Source of the DNA: Streptomyces sp. NBC_00620
GTDB taxonomy: Bacteria > Actinomycetota > Actinomycetes > Streptomycetales > Streptomycetaceae
DNA length: 64,000 nucleotides
Reading direction: 5' to 3'
Assembly (NCBI RefSeq): GCF_026341825.1
Contig: NZ_JAPENY010000002.1
Location: 372,001 to 436,000 of the forward strand
The position numbers and the translations under genes were made by a program. Shown here piece by piece: positions 25,057-32,457 of the stretch. Position 1 is the first letter of the stretch. Each line of letters opens with the position of its first letter. The notes below the pieces were generated by a model. It was not told the origin of the DNA and made no database searches. It worked only from the letters and a program-made list of their open reading frames with translations.

Positions 25057-25256
25057 GCCCCTGTGGGTGGGTGGGGGATTGGGATGGTGCTGCCTTCCTC
25101 AAACGCCGGACGGGCTGGAGAGTGGAGCCCTCGTGGGTGGGTGGGGGATTGGGATGGTGCTGCCTTCCTCAAACGCCGGACGGGCTGGAGAGTGGAGCCC
25201 TCGTGGGTGGGTGGGGGATTGGGATGGTGCTGCCCTCCTCAAACGCCGGACGGGCT
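25027..25256. repeat. 70-bp tandem repeat array
   Basis: The sequence beginning CCTCAAACGCCGGACGGG recurs at 25027, 25097, 25167 and 25237, exactly 70 bases apart. There are three full units and a partial fourth, which differ by only a few bases (AGCGGAGCCCCTG versus AGTGGAGCCCTCG; TTCCTC versus CTCCTC). Each unit contains GTGGGTGGGTGGGGGATTG. Because 70 is not a multiple of three the array cannot encode a repetitive protein in one frame. It looks like expansion of the end of the interspersed repeat. Confidence 0.92.
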
Positions 25257-25353
25257 GAAAGATCTTCCCCGGCCGCGCTGAAAGGTGCGGCCCCCGCAGG
25301 TGGGCGGGGGATCGGGCACCGGACCCCCCGCCCGCAGCCGCCCACCGGCGGGA

Positions 25354-25466
25354 GGGGGCGTGCCGGTACGTCCAAAGCCCGTCGCGTACGTTCGCGTCAC
25401 CGGACGTTTTCCTGCTCGGCCGACGTCTGATCCGGCGGCGACGGGCGGACGTACCGGCACGCCCCC
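25354..25466. repeat. Long inverted repeat (29-bp stem with 3-base bulge)
   Basis: Arm GGGGGCGTGCCGGTACGTCC (25354-25373) is the exact complement of 25447-25466. An inner arm GCCCGTCGC (25377-25385) pairs with GCGACGGGC (25438-25446). Only an AAA bulge (25374-25376) interrupts the stem, and the loop is 52 bases. It lies in the 690-base gap between convergent genes. Confidence 0.88.
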
Positions 25467-25524
25467 GACCCACCCACCCGGCATCAGCCCCCGCCCCACC
25501 CGCAGCTGCATCGTCAACCACGGC

Positions 25525-27330
25525 CTAGAACACGGCCGTGCCGTCCCGAGTCAGCTTCCAGTCCACCGAAGCGAACTCCGCCGGGTTCAGCGACCCCTTC
25601 GCGGTCACCCACTCCGCGATCCGCGTGCGGATCTCCGTCGACTCGGCCCACACCTCGGTAGCCGACGCCACATGCGGGAAGGCACCGCCGCCATTGGCGC
25701 GGTAGTTGTTCACCGCCAGCACGAACTGCTGCGCGTCGTCCAACGCCGCACCGTTGTACGTCAGGTTCTTGATCCGCGACCCCTCGGCCTGCGCGATGTC
25801 GATGTCGTACCGCAGCCCCGACACGTAGTCGTAGTTGTAGTCCGGCCGGTTGTTCGCGTTCGTCAGCTTCGCCGTGTCGATCACCGCGTCCGCCGCCGTC
25901 CGCACGAAGTAGTTCGCCGAGTACTCCAGGTACGCCCGCACCTGCGCGCCCGTCATCACCTTCGCGACCAGCGTGTTGTCGTACACGTACAGGCTCGACA
26001 GATCCCGGATCGTCACATTGCCGGCCGGGATCTCCGAGGTGCGCGAGAACGGCGAGGCCTGCGCGATCACCGGCAGCGAGGCGTACTCCGTACCCACGAG
26101 CGCCGCCTTGACGACGTCCTCCTGCACCTTGGTGATCAGGTCGATGATCGGGGCGTCCTTGTACCGCGCCTCGACCGTAGTCAGCGTCTCCGTGGCCGTG
26201 CCGACCACCTGGTTGACGTACGCCACGACCACGTCGTGCTCGTCCTTGAGCAGCTTGGTGATCTTCGGGTCGTCGACGACCGAGTTCGAGTTGCGGACCG
26301 ACGCCGCCACCGACTCGACCGTCCAGCGGCCCTTCTCGAAGACCAGCTCGAAGTCGAAGAGGGACAGGCGCTCCGCGTAGGCCAGCGGTTCCGAGAGAAC
26401 CACCGTCTTGCCGGTCGCGGTGTTGGTGACCTTCAGCTCGGGAATCTCCACATGCGCGTGCCCGACCAGAATCGCGTCGATCCCCGGCACCTGCTGCGCC
26501 ACCAACCCCGCCGAGTTCTCGACGTACGGCAGCTGATCACCGTACGAGGACGTGCCCGACGAACCGGAGTGCGCCGACACGACCACCACGTCCGCCCCCA
26601 TCGACCGCAGCTTCGGCACCCACTTCGCCGCCTGCTCCTCCAGCCCCGGGAACGTCAACTTGCCCTGGACATAAGCCTTGTCCCAGATCGCGATACCCGG
26701 GTTGGTGAGACCGAGAACGGCGACCTTGACCGGCGGCGCACCCTTCACGTGGAACGTCTTCATGAAGTACGGCGGGAAAGCCGGCTTCAGCGTCTTCGCG
26801 TCCAGCGCGTTGGCGCCGAGCAGCGGGAAACGGCACTGCTCCTCGAACTTCCGCAGCGTCTCGATGCCGTAATTGAACTCGTGGTTGCCAAGGGCCACCG
26901 CGTCATAGCCGATGGCGTTCATCGCCTGCGCCATCGGGTGGACAGGACCGCCCTTGGCGGTGATCGGGTCGACCTTCGCGTAGTAGTACGTCAGCGGAGT
27001 GCCCTGAATCGTGTCGCCCGCGTCCAGAAGCAGCGTGTTGCCACGGCCCTTCTCCTTGCGGACCGCGTTCACCAGCGTCGAAATCCGCGCCAGCCCCTGC
27101 GCGTTGCCCGCCGTGTCCTTGTACTCCGCGTCCTTGAAGTAGTCCCAGTTGAAGACATGACCGTGCAGATCGGTCGTGCCCATCACCGTCAGGGAGTACC
27201 GCTTCACGGGCTTCCCGCCCTTCTTCGCCTCAGCAGCCGTGGCAGCCGGAGCCGCCACCGCCCCGGCGAGCGCGACCCCCGCCCCCGTCACGGCGGACTT
27301 CTTCAGGAACTTACGGCGGTTCAACGACAT
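25525..27330 (-). CDS. Tat-exported 5'-nucleotidase / 2',3'-cyclic phosphodiesterase
   Basis: A 601-residue exported metallophosphatase. The N-terminus MSLNRRKFLKKSAVTG is a twin-arginine signal followed by a hydrophobic segment and AxA sites near residue 33. The metallophosphoesterase domain shows TTDLHGHVFNWDYF, LDAGDTIQGTPLTYY, ALGNHEFNYGIETL and VGHAHVEIPEL, the four metal-binding blocks. The C-terminal 5'-nucleotidase substrate domain starts near residue 370 and has NNYRANGGGAFPH, with an Asn/aromatic nucleobase site. It would release nucleosides and phosphate from extracellular nucleotides. The start ATG has GAGGAG eight bases upstream. It is convergent with the siderophore-type operon across the repeat region. 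Confidence 0.93.
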   Translation of the reverse strand: MSLNRRKFLKKSAVTGAGVALAGAVAAPAATAAEAKKGGKPVKRYSLTVMGTTDLHGHVFNWDYFKDAEYKDTAGNAQGLARISTLVNAVRKEKGRGNTLLLDAGDTIQGTPLTYYYAKVDPITAKGGPVHPMAQAMNAIGYDAVALGNHEFNYGIETLRKFEEQCRFPLLGANALDAKTLKPAFPPYFMKTFHVKGAPPVKVAVLGLTNPGIAIWDKAYVQGKLTFPGLEEQAAKWVPKLRSMGADVVVVSAHSGSSGTSSYGDQLPYVENSAGLVAQQVPGIDAILVGHAHVEIPELKVTNTATGKTVVLSEPLAYAERLSLFDFELVFEKGRWTVESVAASVRNSNSVVDDPKITKLLKDEHDVVVAYVNQVVGTATETLTTVEARYKDAPIIDLITKVQEDVVKAALVGTEYASLPVIAQASPFSRTSEIPAGNVTIRDLSSLYVYDNTLVAKVMTGAQVRAYLEYSANYFVRTAADAVIDTAKLTNANNRPDYNYDYVSGLRYDIDIAQAEGSRIKNLTYNGAALDDAQQFVLAVNNYRANGGGAFPHVASATEVWAESTEIRTRIAEWVTAKGSLNPAEFASVDWKLTRDGTAVF

Positions 27331-27467
27331 CTCAGCGACTCCTCAGGAAACGGTCAACGACGCGCGTAGATTCTGGCCCACGAGCCACCACCGCAACAGG
27401 TCCGGGAGGTTTCGATCTGGTGACCTGTGGGCACCCCAACCGGCCTCCCAGTGACAGAGTGGGACGT

Positions 27468-28184
27468 ATGGCACCCACCGCAGAGGAACCCCAACCCGCC
27501 CTCCCCTACGGCACTCCCGACTCACCCCGCATCGCCGTCCGCGGCGAAGCCCGCCTGGAGGTCGATCCCGAGATCGCCCGCATCGGCATCACCGTCACCG
27601 CACGCGGCACCGACCGCCGCGACGCCCTCGCCGACCTCACCCGCCGCAACACCACCGCACTGGACCTCGTGAAGTCGTACGGCGACGCGGTCGAACACGT
27701 GGAGACCGGTGCCTTCTCCATCAGCCCCGAACTCACCAAGCACGGCCGCGGCGAACGCATCCGCGCCTATCACGGCCGCGTCCACATCACCGCCGAACTC
27801 ACCGACTTCACTGCCCTCGGGGAGCTGACGACCCGGCTCGCGGACCTCGACCTCACCCGCGTCGACGGACCCTGGTGGGCCCTGCGGTCCGACTCGCCGT
27901 CCTACCGCCAGGCCCGCCGGCAAGCCGTCCACGAAGCCGTCCAGCGCGCCCGCGAATACGCCGAGGCCCTCGGCACCACCCTCTCCGCCCTCGTCGAACT
28001 CGCCGACATCGGCGCCGAGAACGCCGCACCGCCCTACCCCGCGGCGCCTGGCCGCGCCATGCGCTCCATGGCCTACGCCGCGGACACCGCCGAAGAGGCC
28101 GCCCCCCTGGACCTGGAACCCCAACGCCAGCGCGTCTACGCGCAAGTCAACGCCCGATTCACCATGGCGCCACCCCAGCTCTAG
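27468..28184 (+). CDS. SIMPL domain (DUF541) protein
   Basis: A 238-residue protein of the SIMPL/DUF541 family: IAVRGEARLEVDPEIARIGITV at residue 22 is the family start, and the second half (ARRQAVHEAVQRAREYAEALG) matches the conserved helix. The C-terminus VYAQVNARFTM returns to the beta strand pattern. No signal peptide or membrane segment is seen, unlike many periplasmic members. Function is unknown in bacteria; the mammalian namesake interacts with a Pelle-like kinase. The start ATG 27468 is preceded by CAGAGTGGGACGT and no ribosome site, so leaderless translation is possible. It is divergent from the nucleotidase gene by 137 bases. Confidence 0.85.
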   Translation: MAPTAEEPQPALPYGTPDSPRIAVRGEARLEVDPEIARIGITVTARGTDRRDALADLTRRNTTALDLVKSYGDAVEHVETGAFSISPELTKHGRGERIRAYHGRVHITAELTDFTALGELTTRLADLDLTRVDGPWWALRSDSPSYRQARRQAVHEAVQRAREYAEALGTTLSALVELADIGAENAAPPYPAAPGRAMRSMAYAADTAEEAAPLDLEPQRQRVYAQVNARFTMAPPQL

Positions 28185-28222
28185 TCCTGCTCCAGTCCTG
28201 CTCCAGTCCTGCTCCAGTCCTG
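28183..28222. repeat. 11-bp direct tandem repeat
   Basis: AGTCCTGCTCC is repeated head-to-tail at 28183, 28194 and 28205, with a partial fourth copy (AGTCCTG) at 28216. The array begins inside the stop codon of the SIMPL gene. It has no clear stem-loop. Confidence 0.9.
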
Positions 28223-28392
28223 CGAAGAAGTATTCGGAATTGTGGCCGAGGGCGTACTGAAAGCGACCACCGGCGCTCATCAGAGCACCCCGGCGCACAA
28301 TTCAACGCTTGTCAATAACCCTTCACGCAAAGGTTGTTGAGTAGTCATGCGGCACCAATTCCCTACCCGCCGGTAAGGCCTACGCTCGAAAC

Positions 28393-29829
28393 ATGCGCCG
28401 AGCAAAGATCGTCTGTACTTTGGGCCCCGCCACCGACTCGTACGACCAGATCAAGGCACTGGTCGAAGCCGGAATGGACGTAGCCCGCTTCAACCTCAGC
28501 CACGGCAGCTACGCCGACCACGAGGAGCGCTACCAGCGCGTACGCAAGGCCTCCGACGAGTCCGGCCGCAGCGTCGGCGTCCTCGCCGACCTTCAAGGCC
28601 CGAAGATCCGACTCGGCCGCTTCACCGAAGGCCCCGTACTGCTTGAACGCGGAGACACCTTCACCATCACCGTCGAAGAAGGCTTCGAGGGCGACCGCCA
28701 GACCTGCGGCACCACCTACGCGGGACTGGCGGGAGACGTCACCACCGGAGAGCGCATCCTCGTCGACGACGGCAAGGTCTGCCTCGAAGTCACCGCCGTC
28801 GACGGCCCCCGCGTCCACACCACCGTCATCGAAGGCGGCATGGTCTCGGACAACAAGGGCCTCAACCTCCCCGGCGTCGCCGTCTCCGTCCCCGCCCTCT
28901 CCGACAAGGACGAAGCGGACCTCCGCTGGGCCCTGCGTATCGGATGCGACGTCATCGCCCTGTCGTTCGTCCGCAGCGGCCGCGACATCGAGGACGTCCA
29001 CCGCATCATGGACGAGGAAGGCCGCCGCCTTCCCGTGATCGCCAAGGTGGAGAAGCCGCAGGCCGTAGAGAACATCGACGACATCGTGGCCGCCTTCGAC
29101 GGCATCATGGTCGCCCGCGGCGACCTCGGCGTCGAAATGCCTCTGGAACAGGTCCCGATCGTCCAGAAGCGCGCGATCAAGCTGGCCAAGCGCAACGCCA
29201 AGCCCGTCATCGTCGCCACCCAGATGCTCGACTCGATGATCGAGAACTCCCGCCCCACCCGCGCGGAGGCCTCCGACGTCGCGAACGCCGTCATCGACGG
29301 CACCGACGCCGTGATGCTCTCCGGCGAGACCAGCGTCGGGAAGTACCCCATCGAGACCGTCCGCACGATGGGCCGCATCGTCGAAGCAGCCGAAGAGGAC
29401 ATCCTCGAAAAGGGCCTCCCGCCCCTGACGGAACGCAACAAGCCTCGCACCCAGGGCGGCGCCGTGGCCCGTGCCGCCGCCGAGATGGGCGACTTCCTCG
29501 GCGCCAAGTTCCTGGTCGCCTTCACGCAGTCCGGGGACACCGTCCGCCGTCTCTCCCGCTACCGCTCCCCGATCCCGCTGCTCGCCTTCACGCCGGCCCC
29601 GGAGACCCGCTCCCAGCTCAACCTCACCTGGGGCGTCGAAACCTTCCTGGGCCCGCACGTCGACTCCACCGACGCCATGGTCGACCAGGTCGACGAGCTG
29701 CTCCTGAAGTACGGCCGCTGCGAGAAGGGCGACATCGTCGTCATCACGGCCGGCTCCCCGCCCGGGGTCTCGGGCTCGACGAACCTCGTGCGGGTGCACC
29801 ACATCGGCGAGGACGACAGCCCCAAGTAG
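28393..29829 (+). CDS. pyk: Pyruvate kinase
   Basis: Glycolytic enzyme of 478 residues that makes ATP and pyruvate from phosphoenolpyruvate. The barrel motifs are KIVCTLGPAT (residue 5), GMDVARFNLSHGSYADH (about 30), IAKVEKPQAVENIDDI (about 215, substrate Lys), MVARGDLGVEMPLEQVP (about 238) and ATQMLDSMIENSRPTRAE (about 275). The C-terminal domain for allosteric effectors is complete. A TACGCT hexamer at 28381-28386 ends six bases before the ATG and no ribosome site is visible, so the transcript may be leaderless. The gene position beside a PdtaR regulator and a liv operon is familiar from Streptomyces core genomes. Confidence 0.97.
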   Translation: MRRAKIVCTLGPATDSYDQIKALVEAGMDVARFNLSHGSYADHEERYQRVRKASDESGRSVGVLADLQGPKIRLGRFTEGPVLLERGDTFTITVEEGFEGDRQTCGTTYAGLAGDVTTGERILVDDGKVCLEVTAVDGPRVHTTVIEGGMVSDNKGLNLPGVAVSVPALSDKDEADLRWALRIGCDVIALSFVRSGRDIEDVHRIMDEEGRRLPVIAKVEKPQAVENIDDIVAAFDGIMVARGDLGVEMPLEQVPIVQKRAIKLAKRNAKPVIVATQMLDSMIENSRPTRAEASDVANAVIDGTDAVMLSGETSVGKYPIETVRTMGRIVEAAEEDILEKGLPPLTERNKPRTQGGAVARAAAEMGDFLGAKFLVAFTQSGDTVRRLSRYRSPIPLLAFTPAPETRSQLNLTWGVETFLGPHVDSTDAMVDQVDELLLKYGRCEKGDIVVITAGSPPGVSGSTNLVRVHHIGEDDSPK

Positions 29830-29870
29830 GCGGGCACGCTGTGTCACCGACCGTGGCAGCGTGCAGCAAA

Positions 29871-29903
29871 AAGCGGAGGCTCACGAGATGTGAGCCTCCG
29901 CTT
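29871..29903 (-). terminator. Strong hairpin terminator between pyk and tRNA-Leu
   Basis: A perfect 14-bp stem AAGCGGAGGCTCAC / GTGAGCCTCCGCTT with a five-base loop (29885-29889). Read on the minus strand the stem is followed by TTTTTGC, so it is best suited as the terminator of the tRNA gene. It can also stop pyk transcription. Confidence 0.88.
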
Positions 29904-29915
29904 ACGCGCAAAATG

Positions 29916-29998
29916 TGCCGGGTGCGGGATTCGAACCCGCAAGCCCTCTCAGGCAGAGGTGTTTGAGACCTCCGTGTATGCCGTTCCACCAACCCGGC
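29916..29998 (-). tRNA. tRNA-Leu (anticodon CAA)
   Basis: On the minus strand the acceptor GCCGGGT (from 29998) pairs with ACCCGGC before the discriminator A at 29916. The T arm is GCGGG-TTCGAAT-CCCGC. The anticodon loop CTCAAAC between AGGT and ACCT stems gives CAA, which reads UUG leucine codons. A long variable arm (around TGCCTGAGAGGGCT) is typical of leucine tRNA. The final CCA is not encoded. About 83 bases. Confidence 0.95.
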
Positions 29999-30097
29999 TC
30001 AAGTGGCTGCCCGGAAGCATACCGGGTCACCGCAGCTTGCTGCAGCTAGGTAGGCTCTTGGGCAGCAGCACTGCCCGGCCCGTAATGAGGAGCCCCC

Positions 30098-30754
30098 GTG
30101 ACCGCCCCCGAGTCGCCCCAGCCCGTAGACGCGCCCGACGACGACAAGTCGCACGTGCCTCCGCTGACGACCCGCGTCGTCATCGCTGAGGACGAGGCGC
30201 TGATTCGTCTCGACCTCAAAGAGATGCTGGAGGAAGAGGGCTACAGCGTCGTAGGAGAGGCGGGCGACGGTGAGCAGGCCGTCGAGCTGGCCCGGGAGCA
30301 CAAGCCCGACCTGGTGATCCTCGACGTGAAGATGCCCAAGCTCGACGGCATCTCGGCGGCGGAGAAGATCGCCGAGGAGGGCATCGCCCCGGTGCTCATG
30401 CTGACCGCCTTCTCGCAGCGCGACCTGGTCGAGCGGGCGCGCGACGCCGGCGCGATGGCGTACCTCGTGAAGCCGTTCAGCAAGAGCGACGTGGTGCCCG
30501 CGATCGAGATGGCGGTCTCGCGGTTCACGGAGCTGAAGCAGCTCGAGCAGGAGGTCGCGGACCTCAGCCAGCGGCTGGAGACCCGGAAGCTGGTCGACCG
30601 TGCGAAGTCGGTCCTGCAGACCCAGTACGGACTGACCGAGCCGGCCGCGTTCCGGTGGATCCAGAAGACCTCGATGGACCGGCGTATGTCCATGCAGCAG
30701 GTCGCCGAGGCGGTCATCCAGGACGCCGAGGAGAAGAAGTCCGCGAAGGGCTAG
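30098..30754 (+). CDS. pdtaR: ANTAR-domain response regulator, PdtaR-like
   Basis: A 218-residue two-component regulator. The receiver domain (residues about 27-145) has acidic EDEA, phospho-Asp in LVILDVKMPKLDG (about 76), Thr in LTAFSQRDL and Lys in YLVKPFSKSD. It joins through a short coiled coil (LKQLEQEVADLSQRLETRK) to a C-terminal ANTAR RNA-binding domain (LVDRAKSVLQTQYGLTEPAAF, then WIQKTSMDRRMSMQQVAEAV). ANTAR proteins bind paired hairpins in nascent RNA and prevent termination. In mycobacteria PdtaR is activated by the kinase PdtaS; no kinase gene is next to it here. The start is GTG 30098 after GAGGAGCC. A strong terminator follows. Confidence 0.93.
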   Translation: MTAPESPQPVDAPDDDKSHVPPLTTRVVIAEDEALIRLDLKEMLEEEGYSVVGEAGDGEQAVELAREHKPDLVILDVKMPKLDGISAAEKIAEEGIAPVLMLTAFSQRDLVERARDAGAMAYLVKPFSKSDVVPAIEMAVSRFTELKQLEQEVADLSQRLETRKLVDRAKSVLQTQYGLTEPAAFRWIQKTSMDRRMSMQQVAEAVIQDAEEKKSAKG

Positions 30755-30776
30755 CCGGACCCCGTAGAACGGGAGA

Positions 30777-30806
30777 GGCCCGCACCCCCGGCAAGGGGTG
30801 CGGGCC
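30777..30806. terminator. Bidirectional hairpin terminator
   Basis: A 12-bp perfect stem, GGCCCGCACCCC with GGGGTGCGGGCC, and a six-base loop, followed by TTCTCG. It separates the convergent pdtaR gene and liv operon. Confidence 0.88.
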
Positions 30807-30827
30807 TTCTCGTACGCGCGGAAGGAG

Positions 30828-31544
30828 CTAGTCCTCGCCCAGGTACGCCTTCCGGACCGACTCGTCGTGCAGGAGGTCCTGCCCGGCGCCGGAGAGGACG
30901 ATGCTGCCCACCTCCATGACGTGTCCGTGGTCGGCGAGGGAGAGCGCCGCCTGGGCGTTCTGCTCGACGAGGAGGATCGTCGTGCCCTGGGACTTGAGCT
31001 CGGCGATGGTCGACATGATCTTCTGCATCATGATCGGCGAGAGGCCCATGGAGGGTTCGTCGAGCATGAGCAGCTTGGGCTGGGACATCAGCGCCCGGCC
31101 CATGGCCAGCATCTGCTGCTCACCGCCGGAGAGGGTTCCCGCGGCCTGCTTCCTGCGCTCCCCGAGGATGGGGAAGAGGTCGTAGGCGCGCTGGATGTCC
31201 TTCGCGATGGCCGGCTTGTCGTCGCGGAGGAAGGCACCGAGCCGCAGATTGTCCTCGATGGTCATGCGGGGAAAGATGTGCCGACCCTCGGGGGAGTGGG
31301 CGAGTCCCAGCGAGACGATCTGGTGGGCGGGGGTCTTCTTCAGCGACTTGCCCTGGAACTTGATCTGGCCGCCGACGGGCTTGAGGAGGCCGGACAGGGT
31401 GCGCAGGGTGGTGGTCTTGCCGGCGCCGTTGGTGCCGATGAGGGTGACCACCTCGCCGGCCTCGACCTTGAACGAGATGCCCTTGACGGCTTCGATCTTG
31501 CCGTAGGCGACTCGGAGGTCCTCGACTTCGAGCAGTGCGGTCAT
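30828..31544 (-). CDS. livF: Branched-chain amino-acid ABC transporter ATPase LivF
   Basis: A 238-residue ABC ATPase of the LivF type. The Walker A is GTNGAGKTTTLRTL (about residue 37), the Q-loop and LSGGEQQMLAMGRALM signature are near residue 140, Walker B is LLMLDEPSMGLSP and the H-loop Q/H region ILLVEQNA follows. It is the last gene of the minus-strand liv operon. Its ATG overlaps the livG stop. It pairs with LivG to power uptake of Leu, Ile and Val through LivHM. Confidence 0.95.
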   Translation of the reverse strand: MTALLEVEDLRVAYGKIEAVKGISFKVEAGEVVTLIGTNGAGKTTTLRTLSGLLKPVGGQIKFQGKSLKKTPAHQIVSLGLAHSPEGRHIFPRMTIEDNLRLGAFLRDDKPAIAKDIQRAYDLFPILGERRKQAAGTLSGGEQQMLAMGRALMSQPKLLMLDEPSMGLSPIMMQKIMSTIAELKSQGTTILLVEQNAQAALSLADHGHVMEVGSIVLSGAGQDLLHDESVRKAYLGED

Positions 31545-32452
31545 CGGTCGTTCTCCTTGCCGGGCGCGGCGTCCGTCGTGGTGTCGGCGTTCGCCTCGGC
31601 GGCTTCGACCTCGGCGAGCTCTTCGTGACCGGGGGCGTCCTCGAAGGGCTCGCCGAGGTAGGCGGCGATGACGCGCTCGTCGCCCTGGACGGTTTCGCTG
31701 TCGCCCTCGACGAGCTTCTCGCCCTGGACGAGGACGGCGACGCGGTCGCAGAGGTTGAAGATGAACCGCATGTCGTGCTCGATGACGAGGATGGCGATGC
31801 CCATGTCCCGGATCGCGAAGACGAGTTCCTCGGTGGCCCGGGTCTCCTGCGGGTTCATGCCGGCGGTGGGCTCGTCGAGAAGGAGCAGGCCCGGCTCGCT
31901 GGCCAGGGCTCGTGCGATCTCGAGCTTGCGCTGCTCGCCGTAGGGGAGGTTCCTGGCGAGGTGGTCGCGCTTGGCGGCCAGGCCGATGAACTCCAGGAGC
32001 TCCATCGCGCGCTCTTCGGAGGCCTTCTCGGCCTTCTTGAAGCCGGGTCCGCGCAGGAGGGCCGACCAGAGGCCTTCCTTGGTGCGGGTGTGGCGGCCCA
32101 CGAGCACGTTCTCCAGGACCGTCATGTTGGCGAAGAGACGGATGTTCTGGAAGGTACGGGCGACGCCGGCCGCGGTGACCTTGAAGGACTTCGGCGGCAG
32201 GACGGTGCCCTTGTAGCGGACCTCTCCCTCGGTGGGGATGTAGAGCCCGGTGAGGCAGTTGAAGAAGGTCGTCTTGCCGGCGCCGTTGGGGCCGATCAGT
32301 CCGACGATCTCGCCGCTGTTGACGGTGAGGTCGACATTGCGTACGGCGGTGAGGCCGCCGAAGCGCATGGTGACGCCGCGGGCGTCGAGTACGACTTCGC
32401 CGGGGGAGTTGGCGCCGGAGGAGGCTGCCGGGGTGGTGGTCTCGGTAGTCAT
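31541..32452 (-). CDS. livG: Branched-chain amino-acid ABC transporter ATPase LivG
   Basis: A 303-residue ABC ATPase: Walker A GPNGAGKTTFFNCL (about residue 57), signature LPYGEQRKLEIARAL near residue 170, Walker B LLLLDEPTAGMNP, and ILVIEHDMRFIF. It is longer than typical LivG (about 255) because of an acidic Ala/Glu-rich tail of some 40 residues (PGHEELAEVEAAEANAD) and a 20-residue N-terminal extension. It sits five bases after livM and overlaps livF by four bases. The tail function is unknown. Confidence 0.95.
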   Translation of the reverse strand: MTTETTTPAASSGANSPGEVVLDARGVTMRFGGLTAVRNVDLTVNSGEIVGLIGPNGAGKTTFFNCLTGLYIPTEGEVRYKGTVLPPKSFKVTAAGVARTFQNIRLFANMTVLENVLVGRHTRTKEGLWSALLRGPGFKKAEKASEERAMELLEFIGLAAKRDHLARNLPYGEQRKLEIARALASEPGLLLLDEPTAGMNPQETRATEELVFAIRDMGIAILVIEHDMRFIFNLCDRVAVLVQGEKLVEGDSETVQGDERVIAAYLGEPFEDAPGHEELAEVEAAEANADTTTDAAPGKENDR

Positions 32453-32457
32453 GGTGG

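Noticed and set aside
25027..25256. CRISPR array
   Set aside because: Units are 70-base contiguous repeats without unique spacers and no cas genes are present.
24938..25281. Short frames encoding repeated LKRRTGW-type peptides
   Set aside because: They come from the 70-bp tandem DNA repeat, whose period shifts the reading frame each unit.
25285..27369. A 694-residue plus-strand frame opposite the 5'-nucleotidase gene
   Set aside because: Composition is Arg/His/Val-rich with no domain; the minus-strand frame has Tat signal and all metallophosphatase motifs.
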